Below, in pieces: positions 1-7,319 of a stretch of DNA of 64,000 bases. Where the stretch lies: positions 558,001-622,000 of the forward strand of contig NZ_CP120653.1 in NCBI RefSeq assembly GCF_030545015.1, given 5' to 3'. The number at the start of each line of letters is the position of its first letter. Position 1 is the stretch's first letter. Under the pieces are notes generated by a model that did no database searches, was not told the origin of the DNA, and was given only the letters and a program-made list of their open reading frames with translations. The position numbers and the translations under genes are program-made. This stretch comes from Myroides sp. JBRI-B21084 (lineage in GTDB: Bacteria > Bacteroidota > Bacteroidia > Flavobacteriales > Flavobacteriaceae).

Positions 1-149
1 AAAATGTTAAAAAAACTAAAGGGCGATAAATTTGCATTTCCGTTTTCATCAACTGTACTTGCAAATGCAATTGGGCGTGGACCCACGGCGCCTTGTAAAT
101 AGGCTTGTAATTGTACCGGATTTAAATCGGTTGGTTGTATGCTTAACAT
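1..149 (-). CDS. Flavin reductase family protein (N-terminal part, runs off the left edge)
   Basis: The minus strand from the ATG at 149 reads without a stop to the window edge and gives about 49 residues beginning MLSIQPTDLNPVQLQAYLQG, followed by AVGPRPIAFAST and NLSPFSFFN. This is the N-terminus typical of the flavoredoxin/DIM6-NTAB flavin reductase family, which binds FMN in a split barrel; the PRPIA(F/L)xST and APFSFFN-like segments are the family signature. Substrate and partner cannot be told from this fragment. A TATCTTTG box lies 19-26 bases upstream. It is divergent from the histidine kinase at 275. Family call is confident, exact role is not. Confidence 0.8.
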   Translation of the reverse strand, partial: MLSIQPTDLNPVQLQAYLQGAVGPRPIAFASTVDENGNANLSPFSFFNI

Positions 150-167
150 AACTTAAATTGGTTTGAA

Positions 168-175
168 CAAAGATA
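168..175 (-). promoter_or_regulatory. TANNTTTG -7 promoter box of the flavin reductase gene
   Basis: Minus strand reads TATCTTTG, matching the Flavobacterium/Bacteroides -7 consensus TANNTTTG. A TTG lies 25 bases further upstream (201-203), slightly beyond the usual 17-23 spacing. Expected leader is about 12 bases. Confidence 0.45.
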
Positions 176-274
176 CATATAGCGATTAAAAATTTTGTTC
201 CAATTTTAAAAATATTATCAACAAAAAAACGTTTTAAAGCAGTATATTGCCATTTGTATTACTAAATTTTATGT

Positions 275-1426
275 ATGTCTATTGTTAAAAGAAGTTTATA
301 CACACGTTGGTTTATCTTGCTTTTTTCGTTGGGAATTTTAATTTTAATTCTTTGGAATACCTATTTGCTTTTTCAAACTTTTAAGCACGAAGAACGTGTA
401 AAAATGGAAATTTGGGCACAAGCAAATCAAAAAATTAGTGAATCTCCTTTAGAGTCAGATATTGAACTTCCATCAAACATTTTAATAAAAAATACTACGA
501 TACCGGCTATACTTACTACAGATAATGATAGTATTATTAGGCATTTTAATTTACCCGAAGAAGCTGAAACCAATTCTAAACTTCTGTATGAAATTTTAAA
601 TGATTTAAAAAGTCAGAATTTACCAATTGAAGTTAAATTTTTGGGTGAAAAACAATATGTATATTACGGAAATTCATCGTTAATAAACAAATTAAAATAC
701 TATCCAATGGCATTAATAGCTATTTTGGTTTTGTTTGGTTTGTTGGTGTATAGTTATTTTAGGGCAAGTAAAATGTCGTCCGAAAATAAATTATGGGCAG
801 GTATGGCAAAAGAAACTGCACACCAAATTGGCACACCGCTTTCATCGCTTTTAGGTTGGTTAGAAATTATGAGGCTTGATGATATGGACGCTAATATAAT
901 TGCCGAAATTCAAAAAGATGTGGATCGTTTGCAAACCATTGCCGACCGTTTTTCAAAAATTGGTTCTGAACCAAATTTAGAGTTGTTGAATATTGTTGAA
1001 GAAACCAAAAAGTCGTTTGATTATTTACAATCGCGCAGTTCAAAACAAATTGTTTTTGAGTTTGATACCAATACCGATATTGTAAATCTTATGCTGAACC
1101 CAACTTTACATAGTTGGACTATTGAAAACCTTGTAAAAAACGCTATTGACGCCATAAAAGGCAAAGGAAAAATTAAAGTTGAAATTAAAAACAACGAAAA
1201 TAATTTACAAATTTTAGTGAGTGATACTGGTAAAGGCATACCAAAAAATCAATTCCGTAAAATATTTGAGCCGGGCTTTTCTACCAAAAAGCGTGGTTGG
1301 GGCTTGGGTTTATCGCTTACGCAACGTATTGTTCAAAAATACCATAAAGGTTCCATACGTGTTTTAAAATCAGAAATAGGTAAAGGCACTACTTTTTCAA
1401 TTCAATACAAGAAAAAATCCCTTTGA
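275..1426 (+). CDS. Membrane sensor histidine kinase
   Basis: Protein of 383 residues. Membrane segments lie near residues 10-34 and 144-163 with a small extracytoplasmic domain between. The phosphoacceptor motif AKETAHQIGTPLSSL follows (His183), then the ATPase N box NLVKNAIDAI, the G1 box DTGKGIP and the G2 box GWGLGLSL. It has no HAMP domain and no neighbouring response regulator, so it is an orphan kinase and its signal is unknown. The ATG at 275 is in frame; a second ATG at 271 is out of frame. The stop codon sits inside the arm of a bidirectional terminator. The kinase family is certain from the motifs; function beyond autophosphorylation is not inferable. Confidence 0.92.
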   Translation: MSIVKRSLYTRWFILLFSLGILILILWNTYLLFQTFKHEERVKMEIWAQANQKISESPLESDIELPSNILIKNTTIPAILTTDNDSIIRHFNLPEEAETNSKLLYEILNDLKSQNLPIEVKFLGEKQYVYYGNSSLINKLKYYPMALIAILVLFGLLVYSYFRASKMSSENKLWAGMAKETAHQIGTPLSSLLGWLEIMRLDDMDANIIAEIQKDVDRLQTIADRFSKIGSEPNLELLNIVEETKKSFDYLQSRSSKQIVFEFDTNTDIVNLMLNPTLHSWTIENLVKNAIDAIKGKGKIKVEIKNNENNLQILVSDTGKGIPKNQFRKIFEPGFSTKKRGWGLGLSLTQRIVQKYHKGSIRVLKSEIGKGTTFSIQYKKKSL

Positions 1427-1447
1427 AATTTCAAAGGGATTTTTTTT
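1412..1447. terminator. Bidirectional terminator between the kinase gene and the HIT gene
   Basis: ATCCCTTTGAAA is followed directly by its reverse complement, flanked by A and T runs. It serves both convergent genes and includes the kinase stop codon. Confidence 0.85.
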
Positions 1448-1833
1448 TATAAATGTGATGCTATTTGCTTGGCAGTTTCTTCAAATTCTTCTTTTGTAAG
1501 CGATGCTTTTCGTTGAAAACGCATATCGTCCATATCTTGTAAAGGTATTAAATGCACGTGTACGTGTGGTACTTCTAACCCTACAACAGCAACACCTACG
1601 CGTTTACATGGTACGGCTTTTTCAATGGCTTTTGCCACATCGTACGAAAATTCCATTAAACGCGTGTACAAGTCTTTTTCCATTTCAAAAATCTTGTTGA
1701 TTTCCTGTTTAGGAACGCACAAAGTATGGCCTTTTGCATTGGGATTTATATCTAAAAAAGCAATAAACTCGTTGTTTTCTGCAACTTTATACGATGGAAT
1801 TTCGCCGCTTATAATTTTAGTGAAAATGCTCAT
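1447..1833 (-). CDS. HIT family nucleotide-binding protein (HinT-like)
   Basis: A 128-residue cytosolic protein of the histidine triad superfamily. The catalytic motif HVHVHLIP (His-phi-His-phi-His) is near residues 91-98. The N-terminus MSIFTKIISGEIPSYKVAE is typical of HinT-type purine nucleoside phosphoramidases, as is FLDINPNAKGHTLCVPK. Length matches the family. It lies 11 bases downstream of greA on the same strand, so the two are likely cotranscribed, an arrangement I recognise from other flavobacteria. The likely reaction is hydrolysis of AMP-lysine or aminoacyl-adenylate type substrates; the physiological substrate is unknown. Confidence 0.93.
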   Translation of the reverse strand: MSIFTKIISGEIPSYKVAENNEFIAFLDINPNAKGHTLCVPKQEINKIFEMEKDLYTRLMEFSYDVAKAIEKAVPCKRVGVAVVGLEVPHVHVHLIPLQDMDDMRFQRKASLTKEEFEETAKQIASHL

Positions 1834-1844
1834 AGCTTAAAAAA

Positions 1845-2327
1845 TTAGTCTCTTGTAATTTCTAAAATTTCAAATTTTAAAGTGCCGTTTGGTACACTGA
1901 TTTCTGCAATTTCACCAACCGATTTTCCTAGTAAACCTTTACCAATTGGCGATGTTACCGATATTTTACCAGCTTTTAAATCGGCTTCGCTTTCAGCAAC
2001 CAATTTGTATGTAATTTCCATTCCGTTTGTTTGGTTTTTAATACGTACGGTAGAAAGCACCAAAACTTTAGATGTATCTAATTGTGATTCGTCAATTAAA
2101 CGAGCGTTTGCTAAAACTTCTTCCATTTTAGCAATTTTTAATTCTAACAAACCTTGTGCCTCTTTAGCAGCATCGTATTCAGCATTTTCAGACAAGTCGC
2201 CTTTATCGCGTGCATCAGCAATTGCTTGTGAAGCTTTAGGGCGTTCAACACTTTTTAAATGCTCCACTTCATCTCTTAATTTCTTTAATCCTTCGGCAGT
2301 GTAGTATGATACGTTACTCATTTTCAA
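1845..2327 (-). CDS. greA: Transcription elongation factor GreA
   Basis: A 160-residue protein with the GreA layout: an N-terminal coiled-coil hairpin (about residues 8-80) carrying the acidic tip GDLSENAEYDAAKE, then the C-terminal FKBP-like domain (about 85-160) containing SPIGKGLLGKSVGE. It binds the secondary channel of RNA polymerase and stimulates cleavage of backtracked RNA. Two starts are possible: ATG at 2327 (MKMSNV) or ATG at 2321 (MSNVSYYT), and the shorter form looks closer to homologs. A minus-strand promoter box at 2420-2427 and a terminator-like hairpin at 2345-2370 sit in its leader, suggesting attenuation. Forms an operon with the downstream HIT gene. Confidence 0.95.
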   Translation of the reverse strand: MKMSNVSYYTAEGLKKLRDEVEHLKSVERPKASQAIADARDKGDLSENAEYDAAKEAQGLLELKIAKMEEVLANARLIDESQLDTSKVLVLSTVRIKNQTNGMEITYKLVAESEADLKAGKISVTSPIGKGLLGKSVGEIAEISVPNGTLKFEILEITRD

Positions 2328-2343
2328 TTCAATTTATAAAACA

Positions 2344-2371
2344 GAAAAAATCCCATACATACGGGATTTTG
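2344..2371 (-). terminator. Terminator-like hairpin inside the greA leader (possible attenuator)
   Basis: Read on the minus strand, AAATCCC, an 8-base loop, then GGGATTT and a run of T. It lies between the predicted greA promoter box (2420-2427) and the greA start, so it would end a leader RNA of about 70 bases before the gene. The opposite direction has a weaker T run. Confidence 0.6.
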
Positions 2372-2419
2372 TTTCTTATGCGTTTATTATGTTAATATTT
2401 GTTACATTTATATTTAGGT

Positions 2420-2427
2420 CAAAGTTA
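2420..2427 (-). promoter_or_regulatory. Predicted greA -7 promoter box
   Basis: Minus strand TAACTTTG fits TANNTTTG. It places the transcription start near 2413, about 90 bases before the greA start codon, and upstream of the leader hairpin. Confidence 0.45.
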
Positions 2428-2433
2428 AATAAT

Positions 2434-2441
2434 TAAATTTG
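2434..2441 (+). promoter_or_regulatory. -7 promoter box of the lipoprotein gene at 2461
   Basis: TAAATTTG fits TANNTTTG, 19 bases before the ATG. A TTA at 2408-2410 could be a weak -33 element. It is divergent from the greA promoter, with the two -7 boxes only 6 bases apart. Confidence 0.45.
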
Positions 2442-2460
2442 TTTTTCAAATGTTTTTATA

Positions 2461-2886
2461 ATGAAAAAATTATTTGTGCTTGTACTTTGTACAGCGTTTT
2501 TTTTTAGTGGATGTACCCGTGACGAATGGGACACCCGCAACCCTTATTTACCTGAAATTGCTATAAATTATACTATTAATACAGCCTTGCCAACGTATAA
2601 TAAATTGCAGTATCCGGGCAATGCAGTTTATGTAGCAGGTTTTGGTTTAAATGGTTTTTTTGTGATAAATACCGGGACAGGTATACGCGCTTTTGAAGCT
2701 ACTTGCGCCAACCATGCCATAAGTGGTTGTTCTAAATTAATTTTGAATGGAATTGAAGCAAATTGTAGTTGTACCGACGCTTTGGTTTACAATTTATACT
2801 TAGGTTTGGCTACAACTAGTGCACAATATCCGTTAAAAGAATACAGGGTTTCACAAAGTGGAACTATGATAAATGTATATAATTAA
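2461..2886 (+). CDS. Small lipoprotein with Rieske-like cysteine/histidine pattern
   Basis: A 141-residue protein with a lipoprotein signal peptide (MKKLFVLVLCTAFFFSGC, lipid-modified Cys18). The mature start CTRDEWDT is acidic, as in surface-export signals of Bacteroidota lipoproteins. The C-terminal half contains CANHAISGC and NCSCTDALVYNL, a spacing like the C-x-H...C-x2-H clusters of Rieske ferredoxin domains, but one His is replaced (C-x-C), so a standard 2Fe-2S site is not assured. I recall similar flavobacterial proteins annotated as ferredoxin subunit-like. Function unknown. Monocistronic, with its own promoter box and a strong terminator. Confidence 0.75.
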   Translation: MKKLFVLVLCTAFFFSGCTRDEWDTRNPYLPEIAINYTINTALPTYNKLQYPGNAVYVAGFGLNGFFVINTGTGIRAFEATCANHAISGCSKLILNGIEANCSCTDALVYNLYLGLATTSAQYPLKEYRVSQSGTMINVYN

Positions 2887-2897
2887 TGAAAAAATAT

Positions 2898-2931
2898 AAA
2901 GCGCCAAAATTTTAAAATTTTGGCGCTTTTG
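2898..2931. terminator. Bidirectional terminator
   Basis: AAGCGCCAAAATTTT followed by its inverse with flanking A/T runs. It lies between the convergent lipoprotein and TonB receptor genes. Confidence 0.85.
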
Positions 2932-2933
2932 TA

Positions 2934-5105
2934 TTAAAATTTTAAACTAAATCCGCCTAAAATATTAAACTGAGCTTGAGGGTAGTATCCGGCACCTTCA
3001 ATGGTTTGAATGCTGTTAGGATTGGTCCAATTGTCATCGTAAGTGTAGTAATATCCGTTTGAAATGTATTTTACATTAAAGATGTTGTTAGCTAATACGT
3101 TGAATGATATGGATTTAAACCATTTTTTTAGCTGCATTTCGTAAACTATATTTATATCATTTGTTACATACGAATCTAATTTTGAAGCGTTAGAGTTTGT
3201 GTTACCCATGTATTGTTCGCCAACAAATTTGGTTAACCACGATACGTTTAATTGTTTTAACGGTGAATAGGTTAGGGCATTGCCTACAATTACATTTGGC
3301 GTAAATGATATATTGGTATTGCCTAAATGCACTAGCGAACCGTTGCGTTCTGTTTTGTAGTTTATGTTTTTGTTAGAACTTATGGTAATGTTTGGACTCA
3401 TCATCCATTTTGGAGCAAACTGCCAAGTTCCATCAATTTCTATACCTAAACGGTAACTGTTTCCGCTGTTTTCACGTACTGCAGCACCAACATCGTTTAA
3501 AGCGCCTGTTAATACTAACTGGTCTTTATACAACATATAGTAACCGTTCATGTTTACGGCTAGTTTGTTAGAATTGTATCGCCAACCTAATTCAAAATCG
3601 TTTAATTTTTCAGGTTTTGGATTGCCGTTTTCATAATCGGTGCGGTTAGGTTCGCGATTTGCGCGTGCATATGAAAAATAGGTGCTGCTGTTGTTGTTTA
3701 TTTTGTAAGTGATACCTGCTTTAGGGTTAAAAAAGTTAAAGGTATCGTTTACCAATCCGGTTTCTGCACCATTAGCTTTATAAGTAACATTACGCCATTG
3801 TAAATCGCCAAATAAAATTAAATTATTGTGCAAGGTATAAGTTGCTTTTGCAAAAGTATTTTTATCGGTTTTGGTTGAATTGTCCCTGTAATACTCTTGT
3901 TTAAATTTTGTAAACGGTTGGCTGCGTACCCATAGAACATCGCCGTAATGGTCACCGGTGTATTTATTTGCTGCACCGCCAAAAAGTACTTCTAAATTGT
4001 TTTTATTGTATTGGGCCGAAAATGTTACACCATAAAATTCGTTATCAAGATATTTTCTTCGAATTAAATCAGATGTTTCTTTGGTTTCGCCATTTACAGC
4101 AATAGGTTCTAAGTTGTAATCGGCTAAATCTTCATCTGTTTTGTAATTTTCGTAATAACCAAAGCCTTTGGTGTAATGTACTGCTAAGTTTGTGTTCCAA
4201 TTGCTGTTCCATTTTTCGTTCCAATGCAGCTGATAATGGTCTTGTTGATAGTTGTCGGTTTCGTTGTCGTAAAACTGCATTTTACCTTCGTTATCATAAT
4301 ACATTCCCGAAGTATTAAATCGGCGGCCGTATTTTTCAATATCTTTTTGCTCTAAACCGTTCCAAGCTTGATATGTTTTTTCTTTACCACCAAAAACCAA
4401 CGCTTTAAGCAATGTACCTTCATTAATAAAAGTTCCTTGTAAAAAATAAGAGTTTAGTTTTGATGAGGCGCGATCGATGTATCCGTCTGAATATAAATTA
4501 GATAAACGGCCTGTAAGTTCAAACGTGTTATTTACCAATCCGGTGCTAAATTTTACAGTGTGTTTTCTTGTGTTGAAGCTGCCTATTGAATTAGCAATTT
4601 CACCATTAGCATCGTATGAATATTTATCGGTTAATAAGTTTAAACTGGCTCCAAAAGCACCCGAACCGTTGGTTGATGTACCAACACCGCGTTGTAATTG
4701 CAGATTTTCGACACTTGAAACAAAATCGGGCATATTTACCCAAAAACTACCGTGCGATTCAGGATCGTTATACGCAATGCCGTTTATGGTTACATTTACA
4801 CGTGTGCCGTCGCTTCCACGCACGCGAATACCTGTGTAGCCCACACCGTTACCTGCATCGGTTGTAGTAACTACCGATGGCATAAAGTTCATTAAAACAG
4901 GAATGTCTTGTCCTAAGTTGCGTTTTGCAAGTTCTTCTTTACTTAAATTACTAAAAGCAATAGGTGTTTTGTTGGTAGCGCGAACTGCTTGTACCAAAAC
5001 CTCGTCTAAAGTGTTTGACGTTAGGGTGTCTTTTTTAGTTTCGGTTTGAGCTTGCATGGTAATTGCCGAAAGACAAAAACTTGCAAACAAAAAATGAGTT
5101 TTCAT
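2934..5105 (-). CDS. TonB-dependent outer-membrane receptor, probable thiamine/thiamine-precursor transporter
   Basis: A 723-residue protein. Signal peptide about residues 1-19 (ends MQAQ), a short TonB-box region, plug domain about 45-160 (TGIRVRGSDGTRVNVTINGIAYNDPE, VENLQLQRGVGTSTNGSGAFGASLNLLT), then a 22-strand type barrel ending in an aromatic residue (GGFSLKF). It takes up a scarce ligand across the outer membrane using TonB energy. The substrate is inferred from the TPP riboswitch in its leader: receptors under TPP control in Bacteroidota are known thiamine-uptake candidates. No inner-membrane partner is encoded next to it. Receptor family certain; thiamine assignment likely but indirect. 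Confidence 0.93.
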   Translation of the reverse strand: MKTHFLFASFCLSAITMQAQTETKKDTLTSNTLDEVLVQAVRATNKTPIAFSNLSKEELAKRNLGQDIPVLMNFMPSVVTTTDAGNGVGYTGIRVRGSDGTRVNVTINGIAYNDPESHGSFWVNMPDFVSSVENLQLQRGVGTSTNGSGAFGASLNLLTDKYSYDANGEIANSIGSFNTRKHTVKFSTGLVNNTFELTGRLSNLYSDGYIDRASSKLNSYFLQGTFINEGTLLKALVFGGKEKTYQAWNGLEQKDIEKYGRRFNTSGMYYDNEGKMQFYDNETDNYQQDHYQLHWNEKWNSNWNTNLAVHYTKGFGYYENYKTDEDLADYNLEPIAVNGETKETSDLIRRKYLDNEFYGVTFSAQYNKNNLEVLFGGAANKYTGDHYGDVLWVRSQPFTKFKQEYYRDNSTKTDKNTFAKATYTLHNNLILFGDLQWRNVTYKANGAETGLVNDTFNFFNPKAGITYKINNNSSTYFSYARANREPNRTDYENGNPKPEKLNDFELGWRYNSNKLAVNMNGYYMLYKDQLVLTGALNDVGAAVRENSGNSYRLGIEIDGTWQFAPKWMMSPNITISSNKNINYKTERNGSLVHLGNTNISFTPNVIVGNALTYSPLKQLNVSWLTKFVGEQYMGNTNSNASKLDSYVTNDINIVYEMQLKKWFKSISFNVLANNIFNVKYISNGYYYTYDDNWTNPNSIQTIEGAGYYPQAQFNILGGFSLKF

Positions 5106-5211
5106 TCGTAAAATAATTTTACAAATAAAAGGGGCATTTATTTTGTTTAGATTAATAAAAATGTTTTCGTTACGAACAGTAACTTAATGCGTGCACTCAA
5201 TAAGTGTATTG

Positions 5212-5289
5212 TTCATTTCCCTTGGCAGCATTACCTGCCCAGGTTCAACGGGTATGATCTCAGCCGTACGGCACCCCTTTGAGACGGGG
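5212..5289 (-). promoter_or_regulatory. TPP (THI-box) riboswitch
   Basis: On the minus strand the conserved THI-element pieces occur in order: GGGGTGCC (5270-5277), GCTGAGAT (5257-5264), ACCCGTTGAACCTG (5240-5253), GGTAATGC (5228-5235) and AGGGA (5218-5222). These are the pyrimidine- and pyrophosphate-sensing helices of the TPP aptamer. It lies about 107 bases upstream of the TonB receptor start and just after a TATCTTTG box. No clear terminator follows, so control may be at translation. Confidence 0.95.
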
Positions 5290-5297
5290 CAAAGATA
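5290..5297 (-). promoter_or_regulatory. -7 promoter box of the riboswitch/TonB receptor transcript
   Basis: Minus strand TATCTTTG fits TANNTTTG and directly precedes the aptamer, so transcription would start within a few bases of the 5' end of the riboswitch. No good -33 TTG was seen. Confidence 0.5.
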
Positions 5298-5346
5298 ATT
5301 GTTTTTTTAAGATGAAAGAAAAAAAGACAACAGAAAAAACGAAAGA

Positions 5347-5529
5347 TTAGAAAGCAGCACCTTGTAAGCCTTTTTTCTTTTTATTGAAATTATTTACCTC
5401 TGCTTTTAAAGCTGTTTGTTTTTCTTCATCGGTTAATTGTGCATTGCTTTTAATGCCTGCTACAGCAATTTCGTGTTGTACTTGTAAACGCATTAATGCT
5501 TGTTCTTGAGCTTTTGAATGGAATTGCAT
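5347..5529 (-). CDS. Small hypothetical protein, 60 residues, charged and helical
   Basis: Starts at ATG 5529, seven bases after the stop of the thioredoxin-like gene. It has no signal peptide or membrane segment. The sequence is rich in Gln, Ala, Lys and Glu (QEQALMRLQVQHEIAVAG, NNFNKKKKGLQG), which suggests a single long amphipathic helix or coiled coil. I do not recognise a family. The close spacing suggests cotranscription with the redoxin gene. Its existence as a protein is plausible rather than proven, supported by codon use like that of its neighbours and the tight spacing. Confidence 0.55.
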   Translation of the reverse strand: MQFHSKAQEQALMRLQVQHEIAVAGIKSNAQLTDEEKQTALKAEVNNFNKKKKGLQGAAF

Positions 5530-5536
5530 GATTTTG

Positions 5537-6050
5537 TTAATTAATTTCTGCCCAATTAATTGTGCCTAATCCTTTATCAATTACTTTATTGTTTTTTACT
5601 ACAATTGTAGTTGGTACAATTTCAATATTTGGTTTAATAAAAAATTGAGTAGAATCGGCTTTGTAAAAGGGTAATTTATAATTTTTATTCTTTAGAAAAT
5701 TTGTTATTTTTTTTTTCGTCTTCAAAAGATATTACCAATAATTTTGTTTTTCCCTTAAAAATTCTGTTGTAATTGGTGCTTATGTCGTCAAATTCCTTAA
5801 TACAAGGTTTGCAATAAGTTGCCCAAAAATGAAAATAATACGTAGTATCATTTTGTAAAGTATTTATAGTATAAGTTTTATTGGTTTCAAGGTTTTTAAA
5901 AACAGTTTTATTTTGAACAAGTGAATAAGTAATTGAATTATCACGTTTGCTATTATTTTTAATGGTATTCATAACATAATATGTTAATCCAAAAAACACT
6001 AATAACCCTAAAGCCCCAATTACTCCTAAAATTTTCAATGCTAATTTCAT
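5537..6050 (-). pseudogene. Membrane-anchored thioredoxin-like protein, reading frame broken at an A10 run
   Basis: Two overlapping frames make one redoxin. The first (start 6050) has an N-terminal membrane anchor (ALKILGVIGALGLLVFFGL) and a thioredoxin active site FWATYCKPCIKEF (CxxC), reaching LLVISFEDEKK before a premature stop. The second frame continues with ITNFLKNKNYKLPFYK to the C-terminal PTTIVVKNNKVIDKG fold segment (cis-Pro loop). The switch falls in ten A's (minus strand; 5707-5716). Removing one A restores a protein of about 170 residues. TlpA/ResA-type disulfide reductase activity in the periplasm is likely. The lesion may be a mutation, a sequencing error, or slippage that is tolerated at transcription. 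Confidence 0.8.
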
Positions 6051-6070
6051 TTTCTAAATGTAAAAAAAAT

Positions 6071-6469
6071 TTAAAACCTAAACTTTCTATTCTCTTTTTT
6101 ATCGGCAAGGCGTTGTTTGTCTTCCAAGCGTTTTTTAATTACCGCTTTAGGTATTTTGGTTGCAATACGTTTTTTGTTTTTCTTTAACGCGTTTTCTAAC
6201 AATAGAAACAAACGTTGGGTACACAATTCTTTATTCTTAAGCTGGCTGCGAGTTTCACCGCATTCCACCATAATAAACCCTTCTTTAGTAATGCGGTTGG
6301 CTAATTTTTCGGTCAATATTGCTTTTTCATCGACGGTTAAACCATTGCTTTGTCCTACAAAAAACTGAATTTGCACTTTTGTTGCAACTTTGTTAACGTT
6401 TTGTCCGCCGGCACCCGAACTGCGCACGGCTTTGTATTGTATTTCGGTTTGTATAATTTCTTTATTCAT
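6071..6469 (-). CDS. arfB: Alternative ribosome-rescue factor ArfB (peptidyl-tRNA hydrolase)
   Basis: A 132-residue protein with the class-I release-factor catalytic motif GGQ in SSGAGGQNVNKVATKVQ (about residues 18-33), but no codon-recognition domain. It ends in a basic tail (KKRLEDKQRLADKKENRKFRF), which in ArfB/YaeJ inserts into the empty mRNA channel of stalled ribosomes. It hydrolyses peptidyl-tRNA on non-stop complexes. Length matches the family, shorter than RF1/RF2. It sits just upstream of the frameshifted redoxin gene on the same strand, with 20 bases between; no functional link is evident. Confidence 0.93.
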   Translation of the reverse strand: MNKEIIQTEIQYKAVRSSGAGGQNVNKVATKVQIQFFVGQSNGLTVDEKAILTEKLANRITKEGFIMVECGETRSQLKNKELCTQRLFLLLENALKKNKKRIATKIPKAVIKKRLEDKQRLADKKENRKFRF

Positions 6470-6484
6470 AGTTTAATATTTTTG

Positions 6485-6585
6485 CCACGGATGCACGGAT
6501 TATTTAATAATTGTTATGAGATATTGAATCAAGTTCAGCATGACATTATTGGCGATTAGTCAAAATGAAATCTGTGCATCTATGG
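6485..6585. repeat. Imperfect inverted-repeat intergenic element (MITE-like)
   Basis: CCACGGATGCACGGAT at 6485-6500 is matched in inverse orientation (13 of 16 bases) by 6570-6585. Between them is GAATCAAGTTCAGCATGACA, a segment I recall as common intergenic repeat DNA in flavobacteria. No ORF inside. Confidence 0.5.
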
Positions 6586-6595
6586 GAAAAGAAAA

Positions 6596-7231
6596 TCATT
6601 CATTTTCTAACGCGTAAACTAAAGTGTAATTTTCAAAATTTTCAAAATGAAACATAAATTTACCCTTGAAATTTAATTCTTTACAATTTACAATTGCAGT
6701 ACCTTGGCTAGTGTTTTTAGTAAAATTATGAATATGCATATCGTTTTTAAAACTTAAACTACGGCTGTTACACATTTTGTACAATGCTTCCTTTGCGCCC
6801 CAAATTACACTTAAGTTTTCAATGTAGTTTATGTGTTCATTTAAAAAGCTAAATTCGGTACCTATAAATTTATTGGCAATTTTTACAATTTTTTCGCGCT
6901 GCTTTTCAATATCAATCCCAACATTCTGGCTGCTGACAATGATCGCCGAAAAATCATACGAATGGGTAATAGAAATATGTTTTCCGTTTTTTAAATGGGG
7001 TTTTCCGTTGGTGTCGTAATGCAAATCTAAATCGGTATAACCAGCTTCCATTAATAATTTTCGCACGCTTAAAAAGCCTTTTCTGTGTTGTTCTGAAAGC
7101 ATTCCGTTTAAACGATTCAAATGTGTGTCTTGTAAAACAACATCTTTTCTTAAATCAGCTTCGGTTTCTAAAATTTTCCAAACAAATATTTCAGTATCAG
7201 TAAGGTGCGTTATTTTTTTAAATAAAGGCAT
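6596..7231 (-). CDS. 4'-phosphopantetheinyl transferase superfamily protein
   Basis: A 211-residue protein. The two superfamily motifs are present: VGIDIEK (about residues 103-109, the Mg-binding GxDxE) and WGAKEALYK (about 148-156, the W/FxxKEAxxK motif). It transfers the phosphopantetheine arm of CoA to a carrier-protein serine. The length and an N-terminal half containing NGKPHLKNGKHISITHSYDFSA resemble the Sfp/Gsp type rather than the short AcpS. No carrier protein or synthase is adjacent, so the target may be the fatty-acid ACP or a distant cluster. Divergent from ahcY. Confidence 0.9.
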   Translation of the reverse strand: MPLFKKITHLTDTEIFVWKILETEADLRKDVVLQDTHLNRLNGMLSEQHRKGFLSVRKLLMEAGYTDLDLHYDTNGKPHLKNGKHISITHSYDFSAIIVSSQNVGIDIEKQREKIVKIANKFIGTEFSFLNEHINYIENLSVIWGAKEALYKMCNSRSLSFKNDMHIHNFTKNTSQGTAIVNCKELNFKGKFMFHFENFENYTLVYALENE

Positions 7232-7254
7232 ATTGTAAGGCTTTATGATTTCAT

Positions 7255-7287
7255 TTGCAATGATTTAAAATGAAATGCGTAAATTTG
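7255..7287 (+). promoter_or_regulatory. ahcY promoter (TTG-N22-TAAATTTG)
   Basis: TTG at 7255-7257 and TAAATTTG at 7280-7287 with a 22-base spacer match the flavobacterial promoter consensus. Transcription would start near 7293, so the ATG at 7275 cannot be the start and the one at 7320 is correct. Confidence 0.7.
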
Positions 7288-7319
7288 CAAAAATTTTGAT
7301 TTACAAATATACAGAATAC

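Noticed and set aside
1882..2304. 140-codon plus-strand frame opposite greA
   Set aside because: It is the antisense shadow of greA; the greA protein is conserved along its whole length.
4477..4867. Plus-strand open frames of 83-120 codons opposite the thiamine-type receptor
   Set aside because: They lie wholly within the well-supported receptor gene on the other strand and have no recognisable domains or start signals.
7275..7319. Longer ahcY start giving 15 extra residues
   Set aside because: The ATG at 7275 lies inside the promoter (TAAATTTG at 7280-7287), so it would not be transcribed from it; [12 protein letters not shown] matches normal AhcY N-termini.
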